DNA from: Succinatimonas sp. CAG:777 | GTDB taxonomy: Bacteria > Pseudomonadota > Gammaproteobacteria > Enterobacterales > Succinivibrionaceae | Reading direction: 5' to 3' | DNA: 20,630 bases | Assembly (NCBI GenBank): GCA_000431835.1 | Contig: HF987944.1 | Location: 57,383 to 78,012 of the forward strand | Shown here: piece after piece, positions 1-8,631 of the stretch | Numbering within the stretch: the stretch's first letter is position 1 | Layout of the letters: each line of letters begins with the position of its first letter | Program-made: the position numbers and the translations under genes | Notes under the pieces: generated by a model | Told to the model about the DNA's origin: nothing | What the model saw: only the letters and a program-made list of their open reading frames with translations | Databases searched by the model: none

Positions 1-278
1 CAAAAAGTGAAACTGTTGCTGCTTTAAGAGAAGGTGGCGTAGATGCCGTTGCAGGTCATATTACAGCTTTATATCGCTATACAGTTCAAGAGCATTTTAG
101 ATTTCTATCTGATGCTCTAGAAGAGGTAAGGCTGGGAGTGGCTTTTCCTAAATCAGGGGATCAAAAGCTAATTGATGCATTAACTAATACCTTAGAAGAT
201 ATGAAAAATGAAGGTTTAGTTGATGAAATTATCCAAAAATATGGATTGGATCCAAAGCCTCTAGTTTGGGGAAAGTAA
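1..278 (+). CDS. Periplasmic solute-binding protein, family 3 type (3' end only)
   Basis: An open frame enters from the left edge (first full codon at 3) and stops with TAA at 276-278, giving the last 91 residues of a protein. The segment GGVDAVAG followed by a stretch ending in DEIIQKYGL is typical of the C-terminal lobe of SBP_bac_3 (PF00497-like) amino-acid-binding proteins: a conserved 'G.vDa' motif, then a final helix 'L..l..dG...ei..KYgl'. Such proteins bind polar amino acids or similar solutes in the periplasm and deliver them to an ABC permease. No transmembrane helix or kinase domain follows before the stop, so this looks like a soluble binding protein rather than a BvgS-type sensor. 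The membrane sensor gene begins 42 bp downstream on the same strand and could be co-transcribed. Ligand and full length cannot be seen. Confidence 0.75.
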   Translation, partial: KSETVAALREGGVDAVAGHITALYRYTVQEHFRFLSDALEEVRLGVAFPKSGDQKLIDALTNTLEDMKNEGLVDEIIQKYGLDPKPLVWGK

Positions 279-320
279 ACTTTGAGTTGCTAAAAATTTG
301 AGTTTTCTAAAAAGAAGTAT

Positions 321-1628
321 ATGAACTTTATAAAGACAAAATTCTTTTTCTCTTTTGTGTTTTTAGTATCTGCACTGTTAGCTTTAGGTGCTGTATATTG
401 GGTTGGAACACAAAATGATTTAAAAGCTATTCAAATTCTGTCATATAGAAAAATCTCTTTCTTACAATCTAGTTGTTCTAGATATGAGCATTTTGTTTTG
501 GGTAGTGACACTAAAGATTTACTCTCTTTAAGAGAAAAAGCTTTAGTCTTAAGAAAATACTGTGATAGAGTCCAAGGTAATTTTGATAGATCTTTATTTG
601 AGGATTTTTCATCAGAGCAAAGTGTTGATGGTATTTTGGTTGTGGATGAAAAACTTCGTCAAGAAATCAAAATCGGCTCTTATACAGGTCAACTATGGAA
701 TGATGCCATTCCAAGTGAGCAAAAAATAAAACTTTTACAGTACCCTCAGAAAACTTATCTTGATCATATAACCTACAAAGGCAGAAATTATGATGTTGCT
801 ATTATTTCGCGCACAGATAAAAAAGGCTTAATTTTGTGCTATGTAGTCCGCTCAAAAAATGCTCTTTTAAGTAGCAGAATCACTGTACAAGATATGTTAG
901 GTGCCTTGTACTTAGAAAAGGGTGCTGTAGCCTTTATTTCAAACGAAACAGGTAAGATCCTTTATACCAATAATGCAGAAATACTTTCACATCTTTACAA
1001 TAAAGATAACCAAAAATTAGAAGGTACTAATCTTTATCTAACTCAAAGTGATGACGAGCTATGGTATGGACGTCTAGCTTATTACAAGAACTACAAAATA
1101 GGAGTCTTCTTCCCAAAGTCCTACATCTTTAAACACAGAAATTACATGATCAGTTGCTTTTTCTTGTTTATTTTCTTGTTTATTTTTGTCATTATCTTTA
1201 TTAAATATGTAACTACCACTATTAGTATTTCTCAACTTAAGAGAACATCTAAAGCTTTAAGATGTATCGGCGAATTCTATGAAACAGTAGTTTCTTTAAG
1301 TTTGTACAAAAATAAAATTGATGTCATCAAGGCTCCAAAAGAACTAAATTCAAAGATGAATAATAGATCTTATAAGGATGCATTACAGTCTTTTATAAAC
1401 TACTATGCAACAGAAGAACAGAATAATGCTTTGACTTTGATGCTTGATAAGAAAGAATTAGTATCCTATTTTGAGAGCGAAAATTATTTAGAGATCTCTG
1501 TTGAAGAAAATGGCAAATATAGACACAGCATTGAGATAGTTCCTCAGAGTAAGACTGAGCAAGATAAGATTGAATCTGTTTTAATCTTTGTAAAAGTAAG
1601 TGCAACTTCTATCTTATTGAAAAATTAA
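321..1628 (+). CDS. Two-helix membrane sensor-like protein with Cache-like periplasmic region and degenerate PAS-like cytoplasmic region, no output domain
   Basis: I do not recognise a named gene. The 435-residue product has a hydrophobic helix near residues 7-28, a periplasmic region of about 245 residues, a strongly hydrophobic Phe/Ile-rich helix near 276-298, and about 135 cytoplasmic residues. The periplasmic stretch around GAVAFISNETGKILYTNN resembles Cache-type extracellular sensor folds. The cytoplasmic part (about 316-430), with FYETVVSLSLYKNKIDVIKA, a helix DALQSFINYYA and a final strand pair, resembles the degenerate PAS-like module that in many gut bacteria precedes a GGDEF domain. 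Here the protein simply ends: there is no GGDEF, EAL, HisKA, HATPase or MCP signalling domain. The ATG at 321 has only a weak AAGAAG ribosome site 3 nt away. The solute-binding protein gene lies directly upstream. It may be a truncated descendant of a larger sensor or a regulator acting through a partner. Topology is clear; the domain assignments are by eye. Confidence 0.6.
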   Translation: MNFIKTKFFFSFVFLVSALLALGAVYWVGTQNDLKAIQILSYRKISFLQSSCSRYEHFVLGSDTKDLLSLREKALVLRKYCDRVQGNFDRSLFEDFSSEQSVDGILVVDEKLRQEIKIGSYTGQLWNDAIPSEQKIKLLQYPQKTYLDHITYKGRNYDVAIISRTDKKGLILCYVVRSKNALLSSRITVQDMLGALYLEKGAVAFISNETGKILYTNNAEILSHLYNKDNQKLEGTNLYLTQSDDELWYGRLAYYKNYKIGVFFPKSYIFKHRNYMISCFFLFIFLFIFVIIFIKYVTTTISISQLKRTSKALRCIGEFYETVVSLSLYKNKIDVIKAPKELNSKMNNRSYKDALQSFINYYATEEQNNALTLMLDKKELVSYFESENYLEISVEENGKYRHSIEIVPQSKTEQDKIESVLIFVKVSATSILLKN

Positions 1629-1663
1629 ATTCACCTTATTTCTAAAACACAGTGAATAACAAG

Positions 1664-1697
1664 AAAGATCTGTTTATCTTAAGACAAACGGATCTTT
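1664..1697. terminator. Convergent-junction hairpin, probable bidirectional terminator
   Basis: A 12-bp stem (AAAGATCTGTTT at 1664-1675 with AAACGGATCTTT at 1686-1697; one T-G pair) encloses a 10-nt loop. It lies between the stop of the plus-strand sensor gene (1628) and the stop of the minus-strand transporter (1737). Downstream sequence is TTTT-AA on plus and a T-rich TTTCTTG on minus, so it can serve both genes, though neither U-tract is strong. Confidence 0.6.
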
Positions 1698-1736
1698 TAA
1701 AGAGAAAAACTGTAGATTTATCTTCAAATGTTCTGT

Positions 1737-2735
1737 CTATTCCTGATAAGGCTCAACTCCCATCTGCTTCCACTTAACTAATGATCTTTCTCTGTACCAC
1801 ATCTGCCAAGCATTCATGGAGTTTTGCCACAGAATGTAGGTCCCAGGAATAATAGCTACAGTTGGATTTAAGTAGGTTAGTGCAACCCAAATACCAAACA
1901 GCATATTCTTTTGACCTAATCCTTGACCAGCACTAATTCTTTGTTTACCAATATGTCCTACAATCTTTCCAAAAGAAAATTGGAAAATAGTACATAAAAG
2001 ACCGGTTACAGCAAAGATAATGATCTGTATTGATGAGCTTTGTGAAGCAAAGATATTAGCAAAGGTTTTTGCTGATAATACGAAGATAATACAAGCCCAT
2101 AAGTAGAAACCTAACTCCTTAGTATGAGCTACTAAGAATTTATGCAGTCTATTGAAAAAGAGTTTGATGATGATTGCTGCTATGAGTGGTAACACAATCA
2201 TTGGGAATACTTTATTTAAGATTGCTACAAATTCTGTAAAGAAAGGAATGTCTGTTGTTGTACTAATCAATGGGAAAATTAAAGGAATACCAATGGCGGC
2301 TGCTAGATTACTTAGAATGATATAAGTTGTTAAAGCAGATTCATTGCCTCCTAATTTACCGGTAATCACTGAAGCTGAGGCTGCTGTTGGGGTAATTATG
2401 CAGACTACTAAACCTAAAAGAATAGTCTGAGCAAAAACAGATAAATCATTTAAATGAACATAGAGAGACAAAAATAAACTTGCTAATACCTGAAATGCAA
2501 TAAGTACATAATGCCAAACATGAGGTTTCATCTGCTTATATTCGATTTTAATAAAAGCACAGAATAGAATAACAAACAAAACTCCAGGTAGGCAGTCTGA
2601 TACAACGTAAGCTACTGGTTTTAATGGAGATAAGGCTTTAATGTAATGAAACATTAAAAAAACAATAAAGCCAGATACAATGGCAATTAACAGGGTAAAA
2701 GGTCTTAATTTTATTAACAGATTTTTGATATTCAT
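1737..2735 (-). CDS. Bile acid:sodium symporter (BASS) family transporter
   Basis: The 332-residue product is an integral inner-membrane protein with about nine to ten hydrophobic helices from residue 12 to about 305. Two stretches identify the BASS superfamily: the TPTAASASVITGKLGGN segment near residue 115, a glycine/serine-rich helix break, and the GQGLGQKNMLFGIW segment near residue 270, matching the conserved Gln-Lys-Asn region of the second repeat. Members move organic anions (bile acids, pantoate, pyruvate and others) with Na+; the substrate cannot be read from the sequence. The tail after residue 305 is short, Trp-rich and charged. The ATG at 2735 has a poor Shine-Dalgarno sequence. 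The gene stands alone, divergent from pmbA across about 200 bp and convergent with the sensor gene. Confidence 0.75.
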   Translation of the reverse strand: MNIKNLLIKLRPFTLLIAIVSGFIVFLMFHYIKALSPLKPVAYVVSDCLPGVLFVILFCAFIKIEYKQMKPHVWHYVLIAFQVLASLFLSLYVHLNDLSVFAQTILLGLVVCIITPTAASASVITGKLGGNESALTTYIILSNLAAAIGIPLIFPLISTTTDIPFFTEFVAILNKVFPMIVLPLIAAIIIKLFFNRLHKFLVAHTKELGFYLWACIIFVLSAKTFANIFASQSSSIQIIIFAVTGLLCTIFQFSFGKIVGHIGKQRISAGQGLGQKNMLFGIWVALTYLNPTVAIIPGTYILWQNSMNAWQMWYRERSLVKWKQMGVEPYQE

Positions 2736-2892
2736 TTTTAATTTTGTTCTTAATAAAAGTCTGTATTAAGTTCTTAAAAGTATGCATAGGTTAGCGCAAT
2801 TTATGTGATCTAGAGTAACTTTTTTTTAACTTAAAAAAAATTACTAGAATAAATGCAAAAATGTCATAAAAAGTGGCAGAAATAAATAGTAG

Positions 2893-2912
2893 CTGATATA
2901 AGATAGTATCAG
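2893..2912. repeat. Inverted repeat in the transporter/pmbA divergent region
   Basis: CTGATA (2893-2898) and TATCAG (2907-2912) form a 6-bp inverted repeat with an 8-bp spacer, 26 bp before the pmbA ATG. It is the clearest symmetrical element in the 203-bp divergent region, which otherwise is AT-rich with long T and A runs. It could be an operator or a small 5'-UTR hairpin; chance is also possible in sequence this AT-rich. Confidence 0.25.
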
Positions 2913-2938
2913 TAAAAATTGATAAAACAGGAAGTTAC

Positions 2939-4297
2939 ATGTCATCATTTTTCGAAGATTTAAAAAAGAATGAGGAGCGTCTTCAGGAGATTGCTTCATC
3001 AGTTGTTAAATATGCAAAAGAGAATGGCGCTGATGAATGTGAAGTTAGTGTTGGTGGTGTAAAAGGTTTATCTGTATCCAGTAGAGATATGGAAGTGGAG
3101 AACATCGAATATAACAAAGACAATGGATTAGATGTTACTGTATATCTCAACAAGAAAAGGGGAAATGCCTCAACTACTGACCTTTCTGCTGATGCACTTC
3201 ACGACTGTGTAAAGTCAGCTATTAGTATTGCTGGTTATTCAAATGAAGATCCTTGTGCAGGTGTTGCTGATAAAGATCTTATCTGTACAGAGTTTAAAGA
3301 GCTAGATTTGGTTTTTGAGAATGATGTTGATGCAGATTTTGCGACAGATTTTGCTATATCTTTAGAAAAAGGAGCAAAAGCAAAGAAAGCAAATGGTATT
3401 AAGAAATCTGACGGAGCAAGTTTTGATAGCACTCTCTATACAGGTGTAATTGCAAATTCAAATGGTTTTTGCCATGCAAGATCTCAAAGTTCTGTTTCCT
3501 CTTCTATTGTGCTCTTAGGGGAATCAGACAACAAGATGCAAAGAGGTTCAGGTTATACCATTGCAAGAGAATTAAAAGATCTTTATTCAAAAGATCAGAT
3601 TGTAGATGAAGCAATTAGAAAGACTTTATCAAAGCTAAACGCAACGAGTGTTCCTACAGGAAAATATAATGTGATTTTCTCTGAGGGCGCAGCCGTTTCT
3701 TTATGGCAGATCTTCGCCGGAGCCATTTCAGGAGGTGCTTTATACAGAAGAAGTTCCTTTTTATGTGACAAGCTAAACGAACAGATTTTCCCCGAATATG
3801 TAACTATCCACGAAGATCCTTTTATTAAAAAGTCAATTGGAGCAAGATGTTACGATGCAGATGGAGTAAGAGTAAGTGCTGCTGACATTATCAAAAAAGG
3901 TGTATTGCAGGAGTATTTATTAGGTACCTATTCAGCAAGAAAATTAAATTTAAAATCAAATGGACACGCTAGCGGTATTCATAACTGGTTTATCTCCTTT
4001 GGAGCTGATAGAGAATATGACTTTGATGCTTTATTGAATAAAGCAGGGGAAGGAGTTGTAATTACTGATCTTATGGGGCAAGGTGTGGATATGGTCAGTG
4101 GTAATTACTCAAGAGGTGCAGCAGGATACTATTTTAAAGACGGTAAATTTGTCCACGCTGTAGATGAAATTACTATTGCAGGTAATTTAAAAGACATGTT
4201 TATGAACATGGATGCAATTGGTAAAGACATTGATGAGAGATACAAGATTAAGACTGGTTCTATCCTAATTCCTAATATGACAGTATCCGGTCAGTAA
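2939..4297 (+). CDS. pmbA: TldE/PmbA family metalloprotease subunit
   Basis: The 452-residue product matches PmbA (TldE) in length (E. coli about 450) and in its landmarks: an N-terminal modulator domain with the segment SSRDMEVENIEY near residue 50, the GARCYDADGVRV segment near 300, and the C-terminal SGNYSRGAAGYYFKDGKF region followed by DEITIAGNLKDMF. PmbA/TldE pairs with TldD in a cytoplasmic heterodimeric protease that processes peptides such as microcin B17 precursor and unfolded CcdA. The catalytic metal motif is on TldD; none is seen here, as expected. TldD is not in this window. The ATG at 2939 has a good AGGAAG ribosome site at 2929-2934. The gene stands alone, with a terminator hairpin 27 bp after the stop. 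Confidence 0.92.
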   Translation: MSSFFEDLKKNEERLQEIASSVVKYAKENGADECEVSVGGVKGLSVSSRDMEVENIEYNKDNGLDVTVYLNKKRGNASTTDLSADALHDCVKSAISIAGYSNEDPCAGVADKDLICTEFKELDLVFENDVDADFATDFAISLEKGAKAKKANGIKKSDGASFDSTLYTGVIANSNGFCHARSQSSVSSSIVLLGESDNKMQRGSGYTIARELKDLYSKDQIVDEAIRKTLSKLNATSVPTGKYNVIFSEGAAVSLWQIFAGAISGGALYRRSSFLCDKLNEQIFPEYVTIHEDPFIKKSIGARCYDADGVRVSAADIIKKGVLQEYLLGTYSARKLNLKSNGHASGIHNWFISFGADREYDFDALLNKAGEGVVITDLMGQGVDMVSGNYSRGAAGYYFKDGKFVHAVDEITIAGNLKDMFMNMDAIGKDIDERYKIKTGSILIPNMTVSGQ

Positions 4298-4324
4298 TTC
4301 TTCTATATTCTCTTATCTAAAAAG

Positions 4325-4350
4325 AAACTCGAGATTTTACTCTCGAGTTT
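4325..4350. terminator. Bidirectional terminator between pmbA and the fliL-like gene
   Basis: A perfect 10-bp inverted repeat, AAACTCGAGA (4325-4334) and TCTCGAGTTT (4341-4350), has a 6-nt loop TTTTAC. It sits between two convergent stops (4297 plus, 4404 minus). On the minus strand the stem runs into CTTTTTAG, a reasonable U-tract; on plus the tail TTTGTAGTT is weaker. It most likely terminates both transcripts. Confidence 0.75.
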
Positions 4351-4403
4351 GTAGTTACAAAATTACTTCTTTGTTCTCTTTTGAGAATGTAATCTATTAT
4401 CTG

Positions 4404-4847
4404 CTACTGATACATATAACTTAAAAACAGCAGATCCATGATTATAGGTTTTCCAAACTTCTCTTTCATGATAGAGATAATTTTTTCTCTGCATTCAATT
4501 CTGATTTTTTCACGTGCTTCGTTAGTTGCCACCTGACCAAATTCTTTGGTACCTAAAATGGTAACAATTGCATCACGAATAACAGGTTCAACATCTGCTA
4601 TGATTGAACTGTCTCTGCTATCTTCTAACATTAAGCTCATCTTAATTCTTACATAGTGTAACTTGTCAGTTGGGCTTAGTGTAGCTACGTTAGTTACAAT
4701 GTCTGGATTTAGGTTGTAATAGCCAATCTCAGGCTCTACTACTTGATCTTCAGCAGGAGCTTCTTCTCCATGACCAGAGGCAATTGCCATAGGTGAGAAT
4801 ATAAGAGCAAGTGCTGTTAGAGAGCATAAATAAAAATTTTTTATCAT
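4404..4847 (-). CDS. FliL-like protein with signal peptide, coupled to plsB
   Basis: The 147-residue product starts with a basic residue, a hydrophobic core (about 5-22) and an AIA|S site at 23/24, read as a cleavable signal peptide; an uncleaved anchor is the alternative. After a short His/Glu-rich linker, residues 42-147 follow the FliL pattern: YYNLNPDIVTNV strand, KLHYVRIKMSLML strand, a helix with IRDAIVTILGTK, a second helix, and the C-terminal IMDLLFLSYMYQ strand that corresponds to FliL's ending in '..F..fv.Q'. Classical FliL is membrane-anchored at the flagellar stator, but no flagellar genes are present here. Its start lies 9 bp after the plsB stop and its TAAGGA ribosome site overlaps that stop, so the two genes are translationally coupled. 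I recall FliL-like genes near plsB/ubiC in Vibrio-type genomes; their role is unsettled. Confidence 0.7.
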   Translation of the reverse strand: MIKNFYLCSLTALALIFSPMAIASGHGEEAPAEDQVVEPEIGYYNLNPDIVTNVATLSPTDKLHYVRIKMSLMLEDSRDSSIIADVEPVIRDAIVTILGTKEFGQVATNEAREKIRIECREKIISIMKEKFGKPIIMDLLFLSYMYQ

Positions 4848-4856
4848 TGTAAATCC

Positions 4857-7325
4857 TTAGCTGTTAACAGAACCTTCAAGGTGGTGTTCATCATATTTTC
4901 TAGTAAGGACTCTTCCGTTTAAGATCCTTACGTCTCTTGCTCCAAGAAGAGGAGAGGCTGCTCTATTCAATTTTTGAACCTTTTCCTCATTAACGTAAAT
5001 ATTACCGTCTTCTTTAACTTCAAAGTACTTATGTCTAATAAATGTATCACACATAATCTTAAATAGAATTGGATCAGCAAATTCTGGAGAATTATTTGTG
5101 ACTTCTATAGGTAAACGGCGTGAATAGGTGAGGCATTTTTGAACAAAAGTCTGTACGTTAATTGTGCCGTCTTTAGTATTCTTCAAAGCTGTTACTGCAA
5201 CAAGATATCTTACAAGGTTGTGGTAGATACAACGAGATAAGATATAGAACTCTTCATAGCCATCGCCCGATACAAATAACATATCAGCATCTCTTGTGAT
5301 GTATCCTTCCACTAAGAATGTATCTAGATACTTATCAATAAGATTGTCTAAATCGCATTCATCTACCGGAGCGAATAATTCGTGTCTTAAGAAATAGAAT
5401 AATGAGCGCGCATGTGATCTTACATCTTCTCTTAAGATATGGCCGTTTCTAATAATAATGTTAGCCAACAGTGCTGGTAGAGCAAAAAGGTGAACAATAT
5501 TATTTTGGAAATAAGTCAGCTGCAGTGACTGACCATGACTAGGACGGACGAATTTCATATCATCGCCAATGTCATAGACATGGAATTTTTTAAGATCAAT
5601 CGCCTGTTTAATCAGCGTACTTGTGGTAGCTGTAGGAATAGAAGGTCTGCGTTTAGGATCGACATGTAGCAGTTTTAAGTACATATCAATACATTTTTGA
5701 AGCTGTCTCATACTCATAGCATGATCAGCAACATTCATAATTGCTAAAGCACACAGGTTAATACCATTGATGGTAGCAGAATCATTTAAGTTGATAATGA
5801 TTCTATGAGCCATCTGATTTACAGTGTCATTAAGCCATGCAGGTCTTGCAGTTCCTGTAGAATCGATACTGTCTTTCCAATTTGGTATATGTTCATTTAA
5901 ATACTTAGGAACAATTACAGGCTTACCGAAGGTTACATAGCCTCGACCATAATTTCTAAAGCGTTTAAAAATACCTAGTAAAGAAGCTGCACTTTCTTTC
6001 TTTTTGCTCTCACCGTTAAGTTCTCGCATATAGTTACCAACTTCTGAAACGTGCTCGTAGCCTAAATAAGTTGGAATAAAAGCGATTGGTCTTTTAATTC
6101 CTCTTAACTGTGATTGAACAGTCATGGCAACCATACCTGTTCTTGGAGGCAGAGTTCTTCCTGTTCTAGAACGACCACCTTCAATGAAGAATTCTGTAGC
6201 AAATCCATGTTCAAATAATAGATTTAGGTATTCTCTGAAAATGGTGATATAGAATTCGTCACCTTTCATTTTTCTTCTAATAAAGTAAGAGCCACAACGT
6301 CTTATAAGTGGTCCCACAGGGAAGAAGTTTAAGTTATCACCTGATGCGATCTGAGGTAAAGGCAAACCTTCATGGAAGAGCACGAAAGTTAAAAGAATAT
6401 AGTCCATGTGTGAACGGTGACATGGAATATAAATGATCTCATGCCCTGTTTGGACTAGCTGTCTTACGGTATCAGCACCGATAACAGTTTGCCCCTGGTA
6501 AATTCTTTTCCAAATGTTAGAAATGATGCCGTTTAAAAATCTAATTAGAGGATATCTTGTATCTGCAACCATAACCTCAAGAATGTTTCTTGCTCTTAAC
6601 AGATTTTCCTCAAAGGATTTTCCGTTTTCTTTGCAAGCTACATCAATAGCATCTTGAACAGCAGGTTTGCTTAGGATATCTTCAATAACCATCTTTCTAT
6701 TAGGTAAAGGTTTACCAATAATAGATCGCGCCTTTTTCATAAAGATAAGCCTGAAGGTTCTGTTTAGATCTTTAGAGAAGTTAGAACCATCAAAACGATC
6801 TTTTGCTTCACTGATGTTAAAAGAACCACAGAAGATGGTGCAGTTGTCTCTTCCTGCAAAAATCATATTAAAGAATTTTCTAATTGAAGGAGTTGCTGCA
6901 TTAAATCCGTTTAAAGCTAACTTGTCATAACCAGGGTTTCTTGACCACAAAACACTGATAGGAAGAACCTGCACTTCTCTACCTGTTGATTTATAGCAGT
7001 TGTACCATTTTTCAAAGGTTTCACTAAGATCATAGTACTTAGTACCTTTTGCTGTAAAAAATCCAGGTGATCTTAAGTAGCAAATACGTGGCATGGTAGT
7101 GCCAAAAATCTTTATATCACTAAAAGGCGAAGGTAATCCCATTCTTTTAGCTGCTCTTTCAATGCACATTAAATTGCCCAAAGAAGAGGATACAGTTACA
7201 TAAACAATGATTTTATTTTTATCAATGTTTAACTGCTTTAATGGCTCATAAGGAATAGTGTCGCATCTGGTGGTAATTCTAAATGGCCAGTAGAAAAAAT
7301 AACGCAGGATCTTATTTAGTAACAT
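4857..7325 (-). CDS. plsB: Glycerol-3-phosphate acyltransferase
   Basis: PlsB transfers an acyl chain from acyl-CoA or acyl-ACP to the sn-1 position of glycerol 3-phosphate, the first step of phospholipid synthesis, at the inner membrane. The 822-residue length fits (E. coli 807). The acyltransferase motifs are present in order: catalytic HRSHMD (H-x4-D) near residues 302-307, GSYFIRR near 345, FFIEGGRSRTGR near 378-389 binding the glycerol phosphate, and FIPTYLGYE near 415. The N-terminal segment (residues 1-30) and the long C-terminal region also follow PlsB. The ATG at 7325 has GGAAG about 7 nt upstream. It is the first gene of a two-gene unit with the fliL-like gene and diverges from fieF across 268 bp of AT-rich sequence, where promoters for both genes should lie. 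Confidence 0.95.
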   Translation of the reverse strand: MLLNKILRYFFYWPFRITTRCDTIPYEPLKQLNIDKNKIIVYVTVSSSLGNLMCIERAAKRMGLPSPFSDIKIFGTTMPRICYLRSPGFFTAKGTKYYDLSETFEKWYNCYKSTGREVQVLPISVLWSRNPGYDKLALNGFNAATPSIRKFFNMIFAGRDNCTIFCGSFNISEAKDRFDGSNFSKDLNRTFRLIFMKKARSIIGKPLPNRKMVIEDILSKPAVQDAIDVACKENGKSFEENLLRARNILEVMVADTRYPLIRFLNGIISNIWKRIYQGQTVIGADTVRQLVQTGHEIIYIPCHRSHMDYILLTFVLFHEGLPLPQIASGDNLNFFPVGPLIRRCGSYFIRRKMKGDEFYITIFREYLNLLFEHGFATEFFIEGGRSRTGRTLPPRTGMVAMTVQSQLRGIKRPIAFIPTYLGYEHVSEVGNYMRELNGESKKKESAASLLGIFKRFRNYGRGYVTFGKPVIVPKYLNEHIPNWKDSIDSTGTARPAWLNDTVNQMAHRIIINLNDSATINGINLCALAIMNVADHAMSMRQLQKCIDMYLKLLHVDPKRRPSIPTATTSTLIKQAIDLKKFHVYDIGDDMKFVRPSHGQSLQLTYFQNNIVHLFALPALLANIIIRNGHILREDVRSHARSLFYFLRHELFAPVDECDLDNLIDKYLDTFLVEGYITRDADMLFVSGDGYEEFYILSRCIYHNLVRYLVAVTALKNTKDGTINVQTFVQKCLTYSRRLPIEVTNNSPEFADPILFKIMCDTFIRHKYFEVKEDGNIYVNEEKVQKLNRAASPLLGARDVRILNGRVLTRKYDEHHLEGSVNS

Positions 7326-7593
7326 AGTTATCTTCCAGAAAAGGTGATTTTTCTAAATACACAATTTCAAAGCTTGTATTTAACTTAATTTTTCTAAATG
7401 TATTAGAGCATTGCTTATTTTTTATACATTTGTGTTTAAGGTACTAAATTTTTTTACAGTACATTACTAGTTTAGTTTAACCGAAATATAAAACAATAAA
7501 ATTTTTTTAGTTTTGCTGTCTTAATCGTCTGATTTAACTAATTTTGTAAGCAATATTTTTGCTAGAATTGAGTTGTACTTGAGGAGATATAAG

Positions 7594-8568
7594 ATGCAGG
7601 AACAAGAATGCAATTTAAAAAGTTACAAAAAACTAGTTATTCTAGCTGGTGTTGCATCAGTTTGTACTTCAATTTTATTTATTTTAATTAAGCTTGCGGT
7701 TTGGTTAGTAAGCTCTTCAACTGTTATCTTCGCTTCTTTAACAGATTCTATGTTTGATTTACTAGCTTCTTTGGTAAATCTTTTAGCCTTAAGATTCTCT
7801 TTAACACCTCCTGACAAAGAACATCGCTTTGGTCACCACAAATCTCAATCATTAGCATCTTTAGCCCAATCAGCCTTCATTGGAGGTTCTGCGGTTTTAC
7901 TAGTGGTTCATGGCGTTGAAAGATTTATCAATCCTCAAGAAGTTCTCCATTTGAATTTGGCTATTATGGTTTCTGTAATCAGTATTGTGATTACAATTTT
8001 CTTAGTAGCATTTCAAACTTATGTATATAAGAGAACTAAGAGTGAAGCAATTTGCGCAGACAGATTGCATTATCTTTCTGATGTAACTTTAAACTCAGGT
8101 GTAATTTTAGCCTTGTTCTTAAGCTACTACGGCTATAAGTGGGCTGATGGTTTGTTTGCAGCCTTAATTGGTCTGTTTATTTTTAAAGGTGCTTATACAA
8201 TTGGTATAGGTGCAGTTCAAACTTTATTAGATAAAACTTTAGATGTTAAATCTTTAACTAAGATCATCAAATGTGTTGCTCAAGAAAAGGGAGTAAAGTC
8301 TTTCCATGATTTAAAAGCACATAGCGCAGGTCCTATGGTATATATCCAAGGACATCTTGTTATGGATGGCTCTTTATCATTAGAAAAAGCTCATGATATT
8401 GCTGACAAAGTTGAGCAAAATATGAGAAAAGATTTCCCTGATGCTGAAATTATCCTACACATGGAACCAGATGAAAAATCTACCTATGACAATGTTCAGT
8501 TTGAGGATAGTGAACATACTTTAGCCGATGGCGAGGTTGTGGTTAAAACTGAGCAGTTAAAGCAGTAA
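7594..8568 (+). CDS. fieF: Cation diffusion facilitator, FieF type
   Basis: FieF (YiiP) is an inner-membrane homodimer that exports Zn2+/Fe2+ in exchange for protons. The 324-residue product has six hydrophobic helices in the first 215 residues and a C-terminal cytoplasmic domain ending near 300. The transport-site residues are intact: D51 and D55 in LTDSMFD, H159 and D163 in HYLSD. The HRFGHHKSQSLASLAQS segment after helix 2 is a FieF hallmark. The C-terminal HDLKAHSAGP and AEIILHMEP carry the His/Asp residues of the regulatory metal sites. A TTG at 7573 extends the frame by seven codons, but the ATG at 7594 has a strong GAGGAG at 7581-7586 with 7-nt spacing and matches the FieF start, so I chose it. 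The last 30 residues are an acidic tail without a clear counterpart in E. coli. It may be co-transcribed with cysE, though cysE seems to have its own promoter. Confidence 0.93.
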   Translation: MQEQECNLKSYKKLVILAGVASVCTSILFILIKLAVWLVSSSTVIFASLTDSMFDLLASLVNLLALRFSLTPPDKEHRFGHHKSQSLASLAQSAFIGGSAVLLVVHGVERFINPQEVLHLNLAIMVSVISIVITIFLVAFQTYVYKRTKSEAICADRLHYLSDVTLNSGVILALFLSYYGYKWADGLFAALIGLFIFKGAYTIGIGAVQTLLDKTLDVKSLTKIIKCVAQEKGVKSFHDLKAHSAGPMVYIQGHLVMDGSLSLEKAHDIADKVEQNMRKDFPDAEIILHMEPDEKSTYDNVQFEDSEHTLADGEVVVKTEQLKQ

Positions 8569-8600
8569 AACTGTCTAATGTCAAAACTTTGCAAAAACTG

Positions 8601-8606
8601 TATAAT
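8601..8606 (+). promoter_or_regulatory. Candidate -10 box of the cysE promoter
   Basis: A perfect TATAAT at 8601-8606 lies 97 bp before the cysE ATG, in the 135-bp gap after fieF. A -35 is unclear: TGTCAA at 8579-8584 (16-bp spacer) matches the consensus poorly. If used, transcription would start near 8613 and the mRNA leader would contain the 8632-8664 hairpin. Confidence 0.4.
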
Positions 8607-8631
8607 TTACTGAAATTTTGTATTGCATATG

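Noticed and set aside
1..278. Reading the left-edge gene as the sensor part of a BvgS-like kinase
   Set aside because: The frame stops right after the binding-protein fold with no membrane helix or kinase domain; the next gene has its own start.
7573..7593. TTG start seven codons upstream of fieF
   Set aside because: The internal ATG at 7594 has a strong, well-spaced GAGGAG and fits the FieF N-terminus; the GAGGAG lies inside the extension.
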